Source of the DNA: Chitinophaga sp.
Lineage (GTDB): Bacteria > Bacteroidota > Bacteroidia > Chitinophagales > Chitinophagaceae
Direction of reading: 5' to 3'
DNA length: 64,000 nucleotides
Assembly: GCF_019236475.1 (NCBI RefSeq)
Contig: NZ_JAFAIX010000006.1
Coordinates: 62,001 to 126,000, forward strand
The position numbers and the translations under genes were made by a program. The notes below the pieces were generated by a model, which saw only the letters and a list, made by a program, of their open reading frames with translations, did not search any database and was not told where the DNA came from. Shown piece after piece: positions 51,738-60,677 of the stretch (the first letter of the stretch is position 1; each line of letters begins with the position of its first letter).

Positions 51738-53273
51738 ATGGTTGCAATAGGAAGTAAAGCACTGTCTCTGGAAGAAGTGTACAACGTTCTTTACAATGGT
51801 GAGGAGCTGGTACTGGAAGCAGCGGCTTTACAACAAGTGGAAGCCAGTTTCGAATTCCTGAAAAAGTTCTCCGCAAAAAAACTGATATATGGTATTAATA
51901 CCGGATTTGGCCCTATGGCACAGTATCGCATCAGTGATGAGGATACCTTCCAGCTACAGTATAATCTGATTCGCAGCCATAGTTCCGGTTCTGGGAAATT
52001 GATGTCTCCAATACATACTAAAGGTTTGATGATTGCGCGTCTGAGCAGTTTTATGCAAGCGCATTCTGGTATTCATCCTGAGGTAGTGCATTTGCTGAGA
52101 GACCTGATTAATAAAAACGTTTACCCTTGCGTATTTGAGCATGGTGGCGTTGGCGCTAGTGGTGATCTCATACAGTTGGCACACCTAGCGTTAGTGTTGA
52201 TTGGAGAAGGAGAAGTTTGGTATGAAGACAAATTACAATCCACCAGCGAGGTGTTTGCAAGACTTGGACTCAAACCAATCGGTATCCATGTGAGAGAAGG
52301 TTTGGCGATCATTAATGGAACATCTGCCATGACAGGCGTTGGTCTAGTAAACCTCATTGAGGCGAAAAGACTGCTCGCATGGTCTGTTACCATTTCCGCG
52401 ATGATCAATGAGATTGTGGAAGCATTCGATGATCATTTGTCTGCCGAACTCAATGCTGTTAAAAAACATGAAGGTCAGAACAAAGTGGCTGCCATCATGC
52501 GCGAAGTGTTGGTAGGTAGTAAGATGGTACGTCATCGTCCTGATCATCTTTACAAAGAACTGGAAGAAGAAATCTTCAAGGATAAAGTACAAGAATATTA
52601 TTCCCTCCGTTGCGTGCCACAGATCCTCGGACCAGTATATGATACGCTGAAACAGGCGGAGCAACTGGTAGTACAGGAGTTGAACTCTGTGAGCGATAAC
52701 CCAGTGGTAGATCATAAATTGGAGAACGTATTTCATGGTGGTAACTTCCATGGAGATTATGTTTCCCTGGAAATGGACAAGATTAAAATTGCCATTACCA
52801 AATTATCCATGTTATCAGAGCGTCAGTTGAACTACCTGATGAATGAGAAGTTGAATCACAAATTCCCTCCATTCATGAATTTGGGCAAGCTGGGCTTTAA
52901 CTTCGGTATGCAGGGTGTTCAGTTTACCGCTACCTCAACTGTTGCGGAAAACCAAACGTTGTCTTTCCCAATGTATGTACATTCTATTCCTAACAATAAT
53001 GATAACCAGGATATTGTGAGCATGGGTTGCAATGCCGCGCTGATGGCTGGCAGGGTAATTGCCAATACCTACGAAGTGTTGGCCATTCATGTAATGACCA
53101 TGTTACAAGCGGTGGATTATCTGAATTGTCATGAAAGACTGGCGGCGTTCTCACATAAAATATACACAGATGTGCGGGCGATTTTCCCTAAATTTATTGA
53201 GGACAGTCCGAAATACAAGGATCTACAGCATATTAAAGAATACCTGATGGCCAATCAGCCGGTTCAGATGTAG
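51738..53273 (+). CDS. Tyrosine ammonia-lyase of the flexirubin cluster
   Basis: MIO-dependent aromatic ammonia-lyase (511 aa). The cofactor forms from Ala140-Ser141-Gly142 in HGGVGASGDL. YGINTGFGPMAQYR carries the catalytic tyrosine; QYNLIRSHSSGSGK, NGTSAMTGVGLVN, NPVVDHKLENVFHGGNFHGD and QDIVSMG complete the active site. From memory these segments match the characterised tyrosine ammonia-lyase of Flavobacterium johnsoniae more than histidine ammonia-lyases. It would make 4-coumarate as the aryl starter. First gene after the cluster promoter and 20 bp before a ketoreductase gene. Confidence 0.9.
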   Translation: MVAIGSKALSLEEVYNVLYNGEELVLEAAALQQVEASFEFLKKFSAKKLIYGINTGFGPMAQYRISDEDTFQLQYNLIRSHSSGSGKLMSPIHTKGLMIARLSSFMQAHSGIHPEVVHLLRDLINKNVYPCVFEHGGVGASGDLIQLAHLALVLIGEGEVWYEDKLQSTSEVFARLGLKPIGIHVREGLAIINGTSAMTGVGLVNLIEAKRLLAWSVTISAMINEIVEAFDDHLSAELNAVKKHEGQNKVAAIMREVLVGSKMVRHRPDHLYKELEEEIFKDKVQEYYSLRCVPQILGPVYDTLKQAEQLVVQELNSVSDNPVVDHKLENVFHGGNFHGDYVSLEMDKIKIAITKLSMLSERQLNYLMNEKLNHKFPPFMNLGKLGFNFGMQGVQFTATSTVAENQTLSFPMYVHSIPNNNDNQDIVSMGCNAALMAGRVIANTYEVLAIHVMTMLQAVDYLNCHERLAAFSHKIYTDVRAIFPKFIEDSPKYKDLQHIKEYLMANQPVQM

Positions 53274-53293
53274 AAAATAAAATAGTTTAAGCA

Positions 53294-54022
53294 ATGAAAT
53301 GTGCGCTTATAACCGGTGGATCTAGAGGGATAGGAAGAGCAGTATGTATTAAAATGGCAGAACTGGGATACCATGTTCTGATCAATTATAAAGGCAATGA
53401 AGCGGCCGCCCAGGAAACCCTGGAGGCCGTGAAAACCGCCGGCAGTACGGGTGAGCTGCTACAATTTAATGTAGGAGACGCCGAAGACGTAAAACAGGTG
53501 CTGGGAACCTGGATAGAATCACATAAAGAAGATCAGATTGAAGTACTCGTGAACAATGCCGGTATCCGTGAGGATGGCCTGATGTTCATGATGAGCGAGG
53601 CACAGTGGAATAATGTACTGAACATCAGCTTGAATGGCTTCTATCACGTGACAAAGCAAGTGCTGAGTAGCATGCTGATGAAACGTTACGGACGTATTAT
53701 AAATATGGTATCTTTGTCTGGTATCAAAGGCTTGGCCGGACAGACCAACTATTCAGCCGCGAAAGCAGGTGTAATTGGCGCCACCAAAGCCCTTGCACAA
53801 GAAATTGCCAAACGGGGAGTTACCGTAAACGCCGTTGCACCGGGATTCATCAAAACGGATATGACTGCCGAACTGAATGAAAAAGAACTGGCAGCCCAGG
53901 TTCCAATGAACCGCTTCGGCACTGCAGAAGAAGTAGCAGCCGCTGTGGCGTTCTTTGCGTCTAAGGATGCTGGTTATATCACCGGGGAAGTATTGAGTAT
54001 CAACGGTGGTTTGTACACCTGA
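53294..54022 (+). CDS. fabG: 3-oxoacyl-ACP reductase (FabG-like)
   Basis: Classical short-chain dehydrogenase of 242 aa: NADP-binding ITGGSRGIGRAV at the N-terminus, the NNAGIREDGL motif, catalytic Tyr153-x-x-x-Lys157 (NYSAAKAG) and the C-terminal YITGEVLSINGGLYT typical of FabG. In the cluster it reduces the growing polyene's 3-keto group. It lies between the ammonia-lyase and a ketosynthase. Confidence 0.95.
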   Translation: MKCALITGGSRGIGRAVCIKMAELGYHVLINYKGNEAAAQETLEAVKTAGSTGELLQFNVGDAEDVKQVLGTWIESHKEDQIEVLVNNAGIREDGLMFMMSEAQWNNVLNISLNGFYHVTKQVLSSMLMKRYGRIINMVSLSGIKGLAGQTNYSAAKAGVIGATKALAQEIAKRGVTVNAVAPGFIKTDMTAELNEKELAAQVPMNRFGTAEEVAAAVAFFASKDAGYITGEVLSINGGLYT

Positions 54023-54056
54023 TAAAAATCCCAAACAAAAGTTAACCGCTGGTATT

Positions 54057-55280
54057 ATGAACAGAGTTGTGATCACTGGAATGGGAATCTACTCCTGCAT
54101 TGGCAAAAACCTGGAGGAGGTGCGAGATTCATTATACAAAGGCAAATCCGGTATTATACTGGACCCTGAAAGGAAAGCATTTGGCTATCGTTCGGGGCTT
54201 ACAGGATATGTGCAGCGTCCTGAATTGAAAGGATTGCTGGACAGACGTGCCAGGCTGATGATGCCTGAACAGGCTGAATTTGCCTATATGGCCACCCGCG
54301 AGGCGCTGGCCCAGGCGAATATGGACCCTGATTATATAGACAGGACTCCTGTAGGATTGTTATATGGTAATGATAGTTCCGCCAAACCTGTGGTTGAAGC
54401 GACTGATATCATGCGGGAGAAAAAAGATACCATGCTGGTAGGTTCTGGTTCCGTGTTTCAGACCATGAATTCTACGGTGACCATGAACTTGGCTACTATT
54501 TTCAAGCTGCGTGGCGTGAATTTCACTATCAGCGCAGCATGCGCCAGTGGTTCTCATGCGATAGGCTTAGGATATATGTTTATCCGTAGTGGTATGCAGG
54601 ATGCAGTTATCTGCGGAGGGGCCCAAGAAGTGAATGTTTACTCTATGGGCAATTTCGATGCGATTGCTGCCTTCTCCACCCGCGAAAGCGACCCTACTAA
54701 AGCTTCTCGTCCGTTTGACCGCGATCGGGACGGACTAGTGCCCAGCGGCGGCGCTGCCACTGTTATCTTGGAAAGTTTGGAATCCGCACAAAGAAGAGGC
54801 GCCACTATCCTGGGCGAAGTACTAGGGTATGGATATTCCTCCAATGGCGCGCATATCTCCAATCCAACAGTAGACGGACCTGTAAGGAGCTTGCAGATTG
54901 CCCTGCAGGATGCAGGTATGCAGGCAAAAGATATTGAATATATCAATGCGCATGCTACAAGTACTCCAGCAGGCGATGCCAGCGAAGCCAAAGCTATTTA
55001 TGAAGTTTTCGGAGGAAATATTCCTGTGAGCTCCACCAAATCCATGACAGGCCATGAGTGCTGGATGGCAGGAGCCAGTGAAATCGTGTATTCCATGCTG
55101 ATGCACCAGAACGGATTCATTGCCCCAAATATCAACCTGGAGAATCCGGATGATGATGCCGCCAAACTGAACATTATCACTAATACGATTAATAAAAAAT
55201 TTAATATATTTTTGTCAAATTCCTTTGGATTTGGGGGAACAAATTCCTCTTTAATCGTGAAGGGATGGGACGGAAAGTAA
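54057..55280 (+). CDS. Beta-ketoacyl-ACP synthase (FabF-like), first of the cluster
   Basis: The ATG at 54057 (MNRVVITGMGIYSCIGKN) gives the standard FabF start; an upstream in-frame ATG is ignored. The Cys-His-His triad is complete: Cys162 (SAACASGSH), His299 (NAHATSTP) and His333 (MTGHECW). The Glu-Cys after the second His departs from the usual GHxxGAAG pattern, as in some aryl-polyene ketosynthases. Length 407 aa. The gene probably extends the coumarate-derived starter. A 189-bp gap with a promoter follows. Confidence 0.93.
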   Translation: MNRVVITGMGIYSCIGKNLEEVRDSLYKGKSGIILDPERKAFGYRSGLTGYVQRPELKGLLDRRARLMMPEQAEFAYMATREALAQANMDPDYIDRTPVGLLYGNDSSAKPVVEATDIMREKKDTMLVGSGSVFQTMNSTVTMNLATIFKLRGVNFTISAACASGSHAIGLGYMFIRSGMQDAVICGGAQEVNVYSMGNFDAIAAFSTRESDPTKASRPFDRDRDGLVPSGGAATVILESLESAQRRGATILGEVLGYGYSSNGAHISNPTVDGPVRSLQIALQDAGMQAKDIEYINAHATSTPAGDASEAKAIYEVFGGNIPVSSTKSMTGHECWMAGASEIVYSMLMHQNGFIAPNINLENPDDDAAKLNIITNTINKKFNIFLSNSFGFGGTNSSLIVKGWDGK

Positions 55281-55349
55281 TTGATACTAGCCGATTTAGA
55301 GTATAATTTCGTTGCCCGCAATGACAGGGAGCCTGTTCATATGTACCCC

Positions 55350-55383
55350 TTTGTGTGTAACTTCCAATATATTCTTAACTTTG
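55350..55383 (+). promoter_or_regulatory. Internal promoter before the first carrier-protein gene
   Basis: TTTG (55350-55353), 22-bp spacer, TAACTTTG (55376-55383), a full -7 match. A weaker pair lies just upstream (TTG at 55281, TAATTTCG at 55304). Start near 55390 would leave an 80-base untranslated leader before the carrier-protein gene. Confidence 0.5.
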
Positions 55384-55469
55384 GCGTCGGACGATTAATT
55401 GAAGATTTTACAGGCTTGGTTGGTAACCATTGATAATTATTAATCAACCTATATCTGTTTATACAATTT

Positions 55470-55727
55470 ATGGAACTCAAAGACGTAATAACTGTCACAA
55501 ACAAATTTTTGGTCGAGGAATTTGAAGCTAACCTCGAAGATATTAAACCGGAAGCGAATCTGAAAGCTACCCTGGACCTTGATAGTCTGGACTATATTGA
55601 CATGGTAGTAGTGATAGAAGATAATTTTGGTTTTAAAGTAAAACCTGAAGACTTTCAAAGCATAGTCACTTTCCAGGATTTTTACAATTATGTAACTGCT
55701 CGTATTCAGCAAAAAGAACTCGTGTAA
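55470..55727 (+). CDS. Acyl carrier protein, 85 aa
   Basis: Acidic four-helix carrier with the phosphopantetheine serine Ser39 in LDLDSLDYIDMV. It holds the growing chain in the pigment pathway; it is distinct from the general fatty-acid AcpP by its context. The stop overlaps the acyltransferase start (TAATG). Confidence 0.94.
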   Translation: MELKDVITVTNKFLVEEFEANLEDIKPEANLKATLDLDSLDYIDMVVVIEDNFGFKVKPEDFQSIVTFQDFYNYVTARIQQKELV

Positions 55728-56599
55728 TGCCGTCCTGGCAGGGAAAGTCGAAAGGAAATAAGCTGGGATACAGTATATTCATTGCCATATTGCGGTATGG
55801 AGGCGTATATCCTGCTTATTTCCTGTTACGGTTTGTGGCCGCATATTATTTTCTTTTCTCCTGGAGTTCTTCCAGGCCCATTTACAAATATTTCCATACA
55901 AAAGCAGGGTATGGCAGGCTGCGTTCCCTCGTCAGCCTGTACCGGAATTACTATATCTTTGGACAAACATTGATTGATAAGGTGGTGGTGATGGCTGATA
56001 TGGCCAATAAATTCACCTTTGATTTCGATGGAGAAACGCATTTGAGGGAGATGGTCACAGGTGGCAAAGGAGGTATTCTCCTCAGTGCGCACCTGGGCAA
56101 TTGGGAAGTGGCCGGTCATTTGTTCAAAAGGTTAGAGACACGCATCAACATTGTGATGTTCGATGGAGAACATGAGCGTATCAAAGCGTACCTGGCAGCG
56201 GTCACTGGGGGCAGGAATGTGAATATCATCGTCTTGAAGGATGACCTTTCACATATTTACGCCATCAATGAAGCATTAAGCAACCAGGAACTGGTATGTA
56301 TGCATGCGGATAGGTTTCTGCCTGGCAATAAGACCATGACAGCCAATCTCCTAGGATCACCTGCACAGTTTCCGCTGGGCCCATTCCTGCTGGCATCCAC
56401 TTTCAGGGTGCCTGTTTCCGCAGTTTTTGCTTTCAAGGAATCCGCTACCCATTATCATTTTTATGCCACCCCGCCTAAGGTCTATACAGGTCGTAAGGAA
56501 CAGCCGGCGGCATTGAATGATTTTGTGGCCCATATGGAACAAATGATCCGGAAATACCCGGAACAATGGTTTAACTATTTCGACTTCTGGGAGGAATAA
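55727..56599 (+). CDS. LpxL/HtrB-like lysophospholipid acyltransferase
   Basis: The 290-aa protein has an N-terminal hydrophobic segment (about 17-40) for membrane attachment and the acyltransferase motif His122-x4-Glu127 (SAHLGNWEVAG), as in lipid A late acyltransferases, followed by a VCMHADRFLPGNK binding region and FPLGPFLLA. In aryl-polyene and flexirubin clusters such enzymes are thought to move the finished acyl chain to its lipid or resorcinol acceptor. One base overlaps the preceding carrier gene. Confidence 0.9.
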   Translation: MPSWQGKSKGNKLGYSIFIAILRYGGVYPAYFLLRFVAAYYFLFSWSSSRPIYKYFHTKAGYGRLRSLVSLYRNYYIFGQTLIDKVVVMADMANKFTFDFDGETHLREMVTGGKGGILLSAHLGNWEVAGHLFKRLETRINIVMFDGEHERIKAYLAAVTGGRNVNIIVLKDDLSHIYAINEALSNQELVCMHADRFLPGNKTMTANLLGSPAQFPLGPFLLASTFRVPVSAVFAFKESATHYHFYATPPKVYTGRKEQPAALNDFVAHMEQMIRKYPEQWFNYFDFWEE

Positions 56600-56700
56600 A
56601 GCCAAGGTTTACCGTCAATGTATTTTCCGGGTTTTTACTGTTAATAAATTCGTATAATTCTATTTACTTCGTATTTCTTTTTATACAATAACTTGTGAAG

Positions 56701-57120
56701 ATGTTTATTCATACAGACGATATTACCGCTTATATTCCGCAACGCACACCTATTGTAATGGTCAGCGGAATCCTTGAAGTAGAGGGCCCCTCTACCCGTA
56801 CTGCCCTGCACATTGCGGAGGATAATATTTTCGTACAAGATGGACATTTCACTGCACCCGGACTGATGGAAAATATGGCGCAGACAGCCGCTGCTCGTAT
56901 CGGCTATATTTCCAAACAGAATAATACCCCTGTACCATTGGGCTTTATCGGGGCCGTAAAAGACTTTGAAATATTCGAATTACCTCCCGCCGGAGCTACC
57001 ATCGAAACTACAACAGTGATAGGAGCAGAAGTTTTCAATGCTACTATGGTGAATGCAAAAGTGATGTATCAGGATAAGGTGATGGCTCAGTGCGAACTGA
57101 AAATATTCATCAACCCCTAA
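56701..57120 (+). CDS. 3-hydroxyacyl-ACP dehydratase, FabZ-like hotdog fold
   Basis: Start at the ATG 56701; a GTG two codons upstream is also possible. The 139-aa hotdog protein has the dehydratase helix GHFTAPGLMENMAQTAAA, with His49 and Glu57 as likely catalytic residues, and IPQRTPIVMVSGI near the start. It removes water from the 3-hydroxyacyl chain to build the conjugated polyene. In the usual fatty-acid FabZ the motif is HFPGxPxxPG, so this one is a divergent, pathway-specific form. Confidence 0.87.
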   Translation: MFIHTDDITAYIPQRTPIVMVSGILEVEGPSTRTALHIAEDNIFVQDGHFTAPGLMENMAQTAAARIGYISKQNNTPVPLGFIGAVKDFEIFELPPAGATIETTTVIGAEVFNATMVNAKVMYQDKVMAQCELKIFINP

Positions 57121-57132
57121 ATTTTAATCATC

Positions 57133-57873
57133 ATGAAAACCAGTAGAATTTTTCTGGTAGCAACCTTGATGCTGACTTGCTGTTTGTCAGCCGTTCAGGC
57201 ACAAAAACTGAAGAATTTCCTCGATAATCAGGATTCTTCCTTCACCTGGCTGGGTGTCGATTTCACACAGGCGCGCGTAATCGCCGACGCCGGCGTAGAT
57301 GCTACCGATGTGATCAACCGTCACTTTGCAGGGATCAACCAGGTGATCGTTAATGAACCCAAGAAGTACGATGTACCCGGGTCTCTCCGACACAAAAATG
57401 TCACCTACGACATCTCCCTGGTAAATAAACACAATCTTACCACCAGTTCCGAAACACTTAAATCCGATAACGCAAATGATTTCCACAGACTTACCCCTGA
57501 GGATGTTGCGAAATTGGTAAAAAACTTCAATTTCGACGGAAAAAAGGGAATCGGCGTACTTTTGGTAATGGATGGGATGAGCAAGTCGGAAAAGTCGGCC
57601 TCCATGTATGTTACCATCATTGATATGGGCGCAAAACGTGTGCTGATGACCGAACGCATGGACGGCAAGGCCCAAGGCTTTGGTTTCCGCAACTATTGGG
57701 CTTATACTGTTTATAAAGTACTGGATAATTTTGATGGCGACTACAAAAAAATCCAGGCGAAATATGCAGATGCGAAAGACCCAGTAGAAGAGCCAGAACA
57801 GCCTAAAAAGACAGGAAAAACTGCCGTAGCAGAAGGTCCGGCAGCTCCTAAAAAAGCGAAAAAGAAAGGATAA
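57133..57873 (+). CDS. Exported protein of unknown function within the pigment cluster
   Basis: Signal peptide 1-23 (LSAVQAQ). The mature domain (about 24-205) has mixed strands and helices (FTWLGVDFTQARVIADAG, GIGVLLVMDGMSKSEKSASMYVTIIDM, YWAYTVYKVLDNF) and is followed by a low-complexity tail of Pro, Glu, Ala and Lys (about 215-246) ending KKAKKKG. I do not recognise the fold with certainty. It sits in the operon 12 bp after the dehydratase gene and 6 bp before the thioesterase, so a role in placing the pigment in the envelope is possible. Confidence 0.82.
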   Translation: MKTSRIFLVATLMLTCCLSAVQAQKLKNFLDNQDSSFTWLGVDFTQARVIADAGVDATDVINRHFAGINQVIVNEPKKYDVPGSLRHKNVTYDISLVNKHNLTTSSETLKSDNANDFHRLTPEDVAKLVKNFNFDGKKGIGVLLVMDGMSKSEKSASMYVTIIDMGAKRVLMTERMDGKAQGFGFRNYWAYTVYKVLDNFDGDYKKIQAKYADAKDPVEEPEQPKKTGKTAVAEGPAAPKKAKKKG

Positions 57874-57879
57874 TCAATA

Positions 57880-58299
57880 ATGAGTTTAACCGAGAGCACC
57901 ACCATAACAATCAGATTTAATGACTGTGATCCGTTGGGGATTGTATGGCATGGAAATTATGTGCAGTATTTTGAAGACGGAAGAGAGGCTTTCGGTGAAA
58001 AATACGGACTTCGTTACCTGGATATTGCTGCCGAAGGATTTACCGTCCCGGTGGTCAATATCCAGTGTGATTATAAGCGCCCCCTTCGTTATGGTGATAA
58101 GGTTTTGGTTCACACCACCTACATCGACGATATGGCGGCGAAAATGAAATTTGAATACATTCTTACCAATGCAGCCACTGGTGAAGTGGTAGCGAAAGGT
58201 TCCTCCGTTCAGGTGTTCCTGGATAAGGAGTCCTCCACGCTGCAACTTACTATGCCTCCTTTTTTCAGTAATTGGAAAAAGGAACAGGGGCTGATTTAA
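57880..58299 (+). CDS. Acyl-CoA/ACP thioesterase, 4HBT type
   Basis: Hotdog-fold enzyme of 139 aa with the 4-hydroxybenzoyl-CoA thioesterase signature: Asp17 in IRFNDCDPLGIVWHGNYVQYFEDGREAF. It may release the aryl-polyene acyl chain from its carrier or proof-read stalled chains. Located 6 bp after the exported-protein gene and 9 bp before a ketosynthase. Confidence 0.92.
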   Translation: MSLTESTTITIRFNDCDPLGIVWHGNYVQYFEDGREAFGEKYGLRYLDIAAEGFTVPVVNIQCDYKRPLRYGDKVLVHTTYIDDMAAKMKFEYILTNAATGEVVAKGSSVQVFLDKESSTLQLTMPPFFSNWKKEQGLI

Positions 58300-58308
58300 T
58301 AGGGTACT

Positions 58309-59508
58309 ATGCAAAAGGTTTTTGTTGCCGCTGATAATATTGTGAGTCCACTGGGCAGTACTACCCTTCAGAATTTCGAACAGGTGTTGCAGGGTAATAG
58401 TGGCATCCGACTGCATGACAACGCAGCCTATGCCGCTGCTCCGTTTTATGCTGCCATGCTGGCCCCCGGTCAGCTTGAATCCTATGCTGGGCAGTATAAC
58501 GCAAATGAATACACGAAATTTGAACGATTGCTGCTCGTATCTATTGCGGATGCGTTGCAGCAAACGCGTATAAACCCGCGCAATGCTCGTACTGGATTGA
58601 TTGTATCCACTACCAAAGGAAACATTGAGCTATTGGAACAAAGTGTGGAGAAAGCCCAGGCAGTAGCTGCCTGCGGAGATACCCACGAGTTGCCAGAAAT
58701 GCCTGCGGAAATTCCAGTGCAGCAAATGCAACTTGGGGCTACTGCCAGGAAAATTGCAGACCATTTTGGTATCGTTAATGAGCCGGTGGTTGTCAGCAGT
58801 GCCTGTATTTCAGGATTGTTAGCCATCCTGACCGGTAAGCGACTCATTCAGGCAGGTATATACGACCATGTGATTGTGACGGGAGCAGATGTGCTGACAC
58901 GTTTTGTACTTTCCGGCTTTCAGTCGTTCCAAGCAGTGAGTGCAGGCCCTTGTAAGCCGTTTGATGCCCACCGCTCCGGCGTTTCGTTGGGAGAGGGCGC
59001 TGCTACGGTGATACTGACAATTGATCCTGCCCAAGCAGGTGCATTTGTGTTGGGAAATGGGGCTGTCAGCAATGACGCCAACCATATTTCCGGACCTTCT
59101 CGCACTGGTGAAGAACTGGCTGCTGCCATGAAACTGGCTATGTCGGGGACTGGGCTGCAACCGGAAGATATCGGCTTTGTATCTGCACATGGTACGGCCA
59201 CGCTTTACAATGATGAAATGGAGGCGAAAGCCTTGCATCATGCAGGACTGGCAGATAAGCCAGTGAATAGCCTGAAAGGATATTACGGCCATACCCTTGG
59301 CGCTGCGGGTCTGATTGAAGCGATCATCAGTATGCAGGCGCTGAAAAACGGGGTCGTGTTACCCACAAAGAATTTTGAAACTCCTGGCGTCACCATGCCA
59401 GTAAATATTAGTAACGCCATTACGCACACGCAAGCTACGCACCTGCTTAAAACAGTATCAGGATTCGGAGGATGCAATGCCGCCATGGTTTTTAGTTTAA
59501 TCAGCTGA
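58309..59508 (+). CDS. Beta-ketoacyl-ACP synthase, second of the cluster
   Basis: FabF-like, 399 aa, complete triad: Cys166 (SSACISGLL), His294 (SAHGTATLYND) and His328 (YYGHTLGAAG). The N-terminal MQKVFVAADNIVSPLGSTT and FDAHRSGVSLGEGAATVIL are typical. It is the most standard-looking of the cluster's ketosynthases, so it is a candidate chain-elongating enzyme. Confidence 0.93.
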   Translation: MQKVFVAADNIVSPLGSTTLQNFEQVLQGNSGIRLHDNAAYAAAPFYAAMLAPGQLESYAGQYNANEYTKFERLLLVSIADALQQTRINPRNARTGLIVSTTKGNIELLEQSVEKAQAVAACGDTHELPEMPAEIPVQQMQLGATARKIADHFGIVNEPVVVSSACISGLLAILTGKRLIQAGIYDHVIVTGADVLTRFVLSGFQSFQAVSAGPCKPFDAHRSGVSLGEGAATVILTIDPAQAGAFVLGNGAVSNDANHISGPSRTGEELAAAMKLAMSGTGLQPEDIGFVSAHGTATLYNDEMEAKALHHAGLADKPVNSLKGYYGHTLGAAGLIEAIISMQALKNGVVLPTKNFETPGVTMPVNISNAITHTQATHLLKTVSGFGGCNAAMVFSLIS

Positions 59509-59558
59509 ATGCAGCGGCCTACAACGATCCCGAACATCAGCTACATTTAATCATTGTC

Positions 59559-60620
59559 GTGTTTAATAAAGAAACAAAAACAGCATTACAAGCCAAGGAA
59601 GCCGCGTTATGGCTCGCCTTCGCTCCAGTTGCTTTTCAGGCTACAAGGGCGCTGCGCGATATGGGTATTTTAACAGCTATCAGCAACAGCAGATCACAAG
59701 GTATCACCATTGAGGATATCATGGAGCAAACCAAAATGAATAGATATGCTGTCAGAGTATTGCTGGAAGCGGGTTTAGGTATGGAACTGATTATTGTAAA
59801 TGATAAGAAATACACCCTGACTAAAACCGGATACTTCATTTTACACGATGAGTTAACCCGCATTAATATGGACTTTACCCAAGATATCTGCTATAAAGGC
59901 ATGTATCATCTGAAGGAAAGTCTGGAAACCGGTAAACCTGCTGGTTTGCGTGAACTGGGACCATGGGATACCATCTATCCTGGTCTTTCCTTGCTGCCTC
60001 CTGCGGTAGGTAAAAGCTGGTTCGACTTTGATCACTATTATTCCGATCTCGCAACGCCTGCGGCACTGGATATCGTATTTGAAAATAAACCTAAGAAACT
60101 GCTGGATATCGGTGGTAATACCGGTAAATGGGCATTGGCTTGCACTGCAAAAGATCCTAATGTGGAAGTGACCATTTTTGACCTCCCAGGTCAGGCGGGC
60201 ATTGCGCAGCAAAAAATGAAGGATGCAGGTGTAGAAAACCGCGTACATTTCCATATCGCCAATATCCTGGATGAGAGCATCCCATTCCCTAAAGGGTTTG
60301 ATGCCATCTGGATGAGCCAATTCCTGGACTGCTTCTCCGAAGCGGAAATTGAATCTATCCTTTCCCGCTGCCGTGAAGCATTGAATGATAACGGTACCAT
60401 CTATATCCTGGAACCATTCTGGAACCGTCAGCAGTTTAAATCCGCCGCTTTCTGTCTGCAGCAAACATCTCTGTATTTCACGGCTATGGCTAATGGAAAT
60501 AGTCAAATGTACCACACAGATGATTTCTTCCAGTGTATTCACAATGCGGGACTGGTTATCGCAGAAGAAAATAACCAGATGGGGCTGAATTATACGCTCC
60601 TGAAATGTAAGAAAGCGTAG
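59559..60620 (+). CDS. O-methyltransferase with N-terminal dimerisation domain
   Basis: GTG start at 59559. Residues about 15-105 form a winged-helix dimerisation domain (GITIEDIMEQTKMNRYAVRVLLEAGLGMELI), as in plant-type and polyketide O-methyltransferases; residues about 165-353 are the SAM-binding domain with LLDIGGNTGKWALAC, VTIFDLPGQAGIAQQ and DAIWMSQFLDCFSE. In this cluster it may methylate the aryl hydroxyl or ring of the pigment. Spacing is 50 bp after the ketosynthase gene. Confidence 0.9.
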   Translation: MFNKETKTALQAKEAALWLAFAPVAFQATRALRDMGILTAISNSRSQGITIEDIMEQTKMNRYAVRVLLEAGLGMELIIVNDKKYTLTKTGYFILHDELTRINMDFTQDICYKGMYHLKESLETGKPAGLRELGPWDTIYPGLSLLPPAVGKSWFDFDHYYSDLATPAALDIVFENKPKKLLDIGGNTGKWALACTAKDPNVEVTIFDLPGQAGIAQQKMKDAGVENRVHFHIANILDESIPFPKGFDAIWMSQFLDCFSEAEIESILSRCREALNDNGTIYILEPFWNRQQFKSAAFCLQQTSLYFTAMANGNSQMYHTDDFFQCIHNAGLVIAEENNQMGLNYTLLKCKKA

Positions 60621-60677
60621 TTATACATAGTGCCTTGCTAACAAAATACAAATCATTACATCCCAAAATTACATCGT

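Noticed and set aside
51738..53273. Histidine ammonia-lyase (histidine degradation)
   Set aside because: No hutU/hutI/hutG genes adjoin it; active-site segments match the Flavobacterium-type tyrosine ammonia-lyase and the context is an aryl-polyene cluster.
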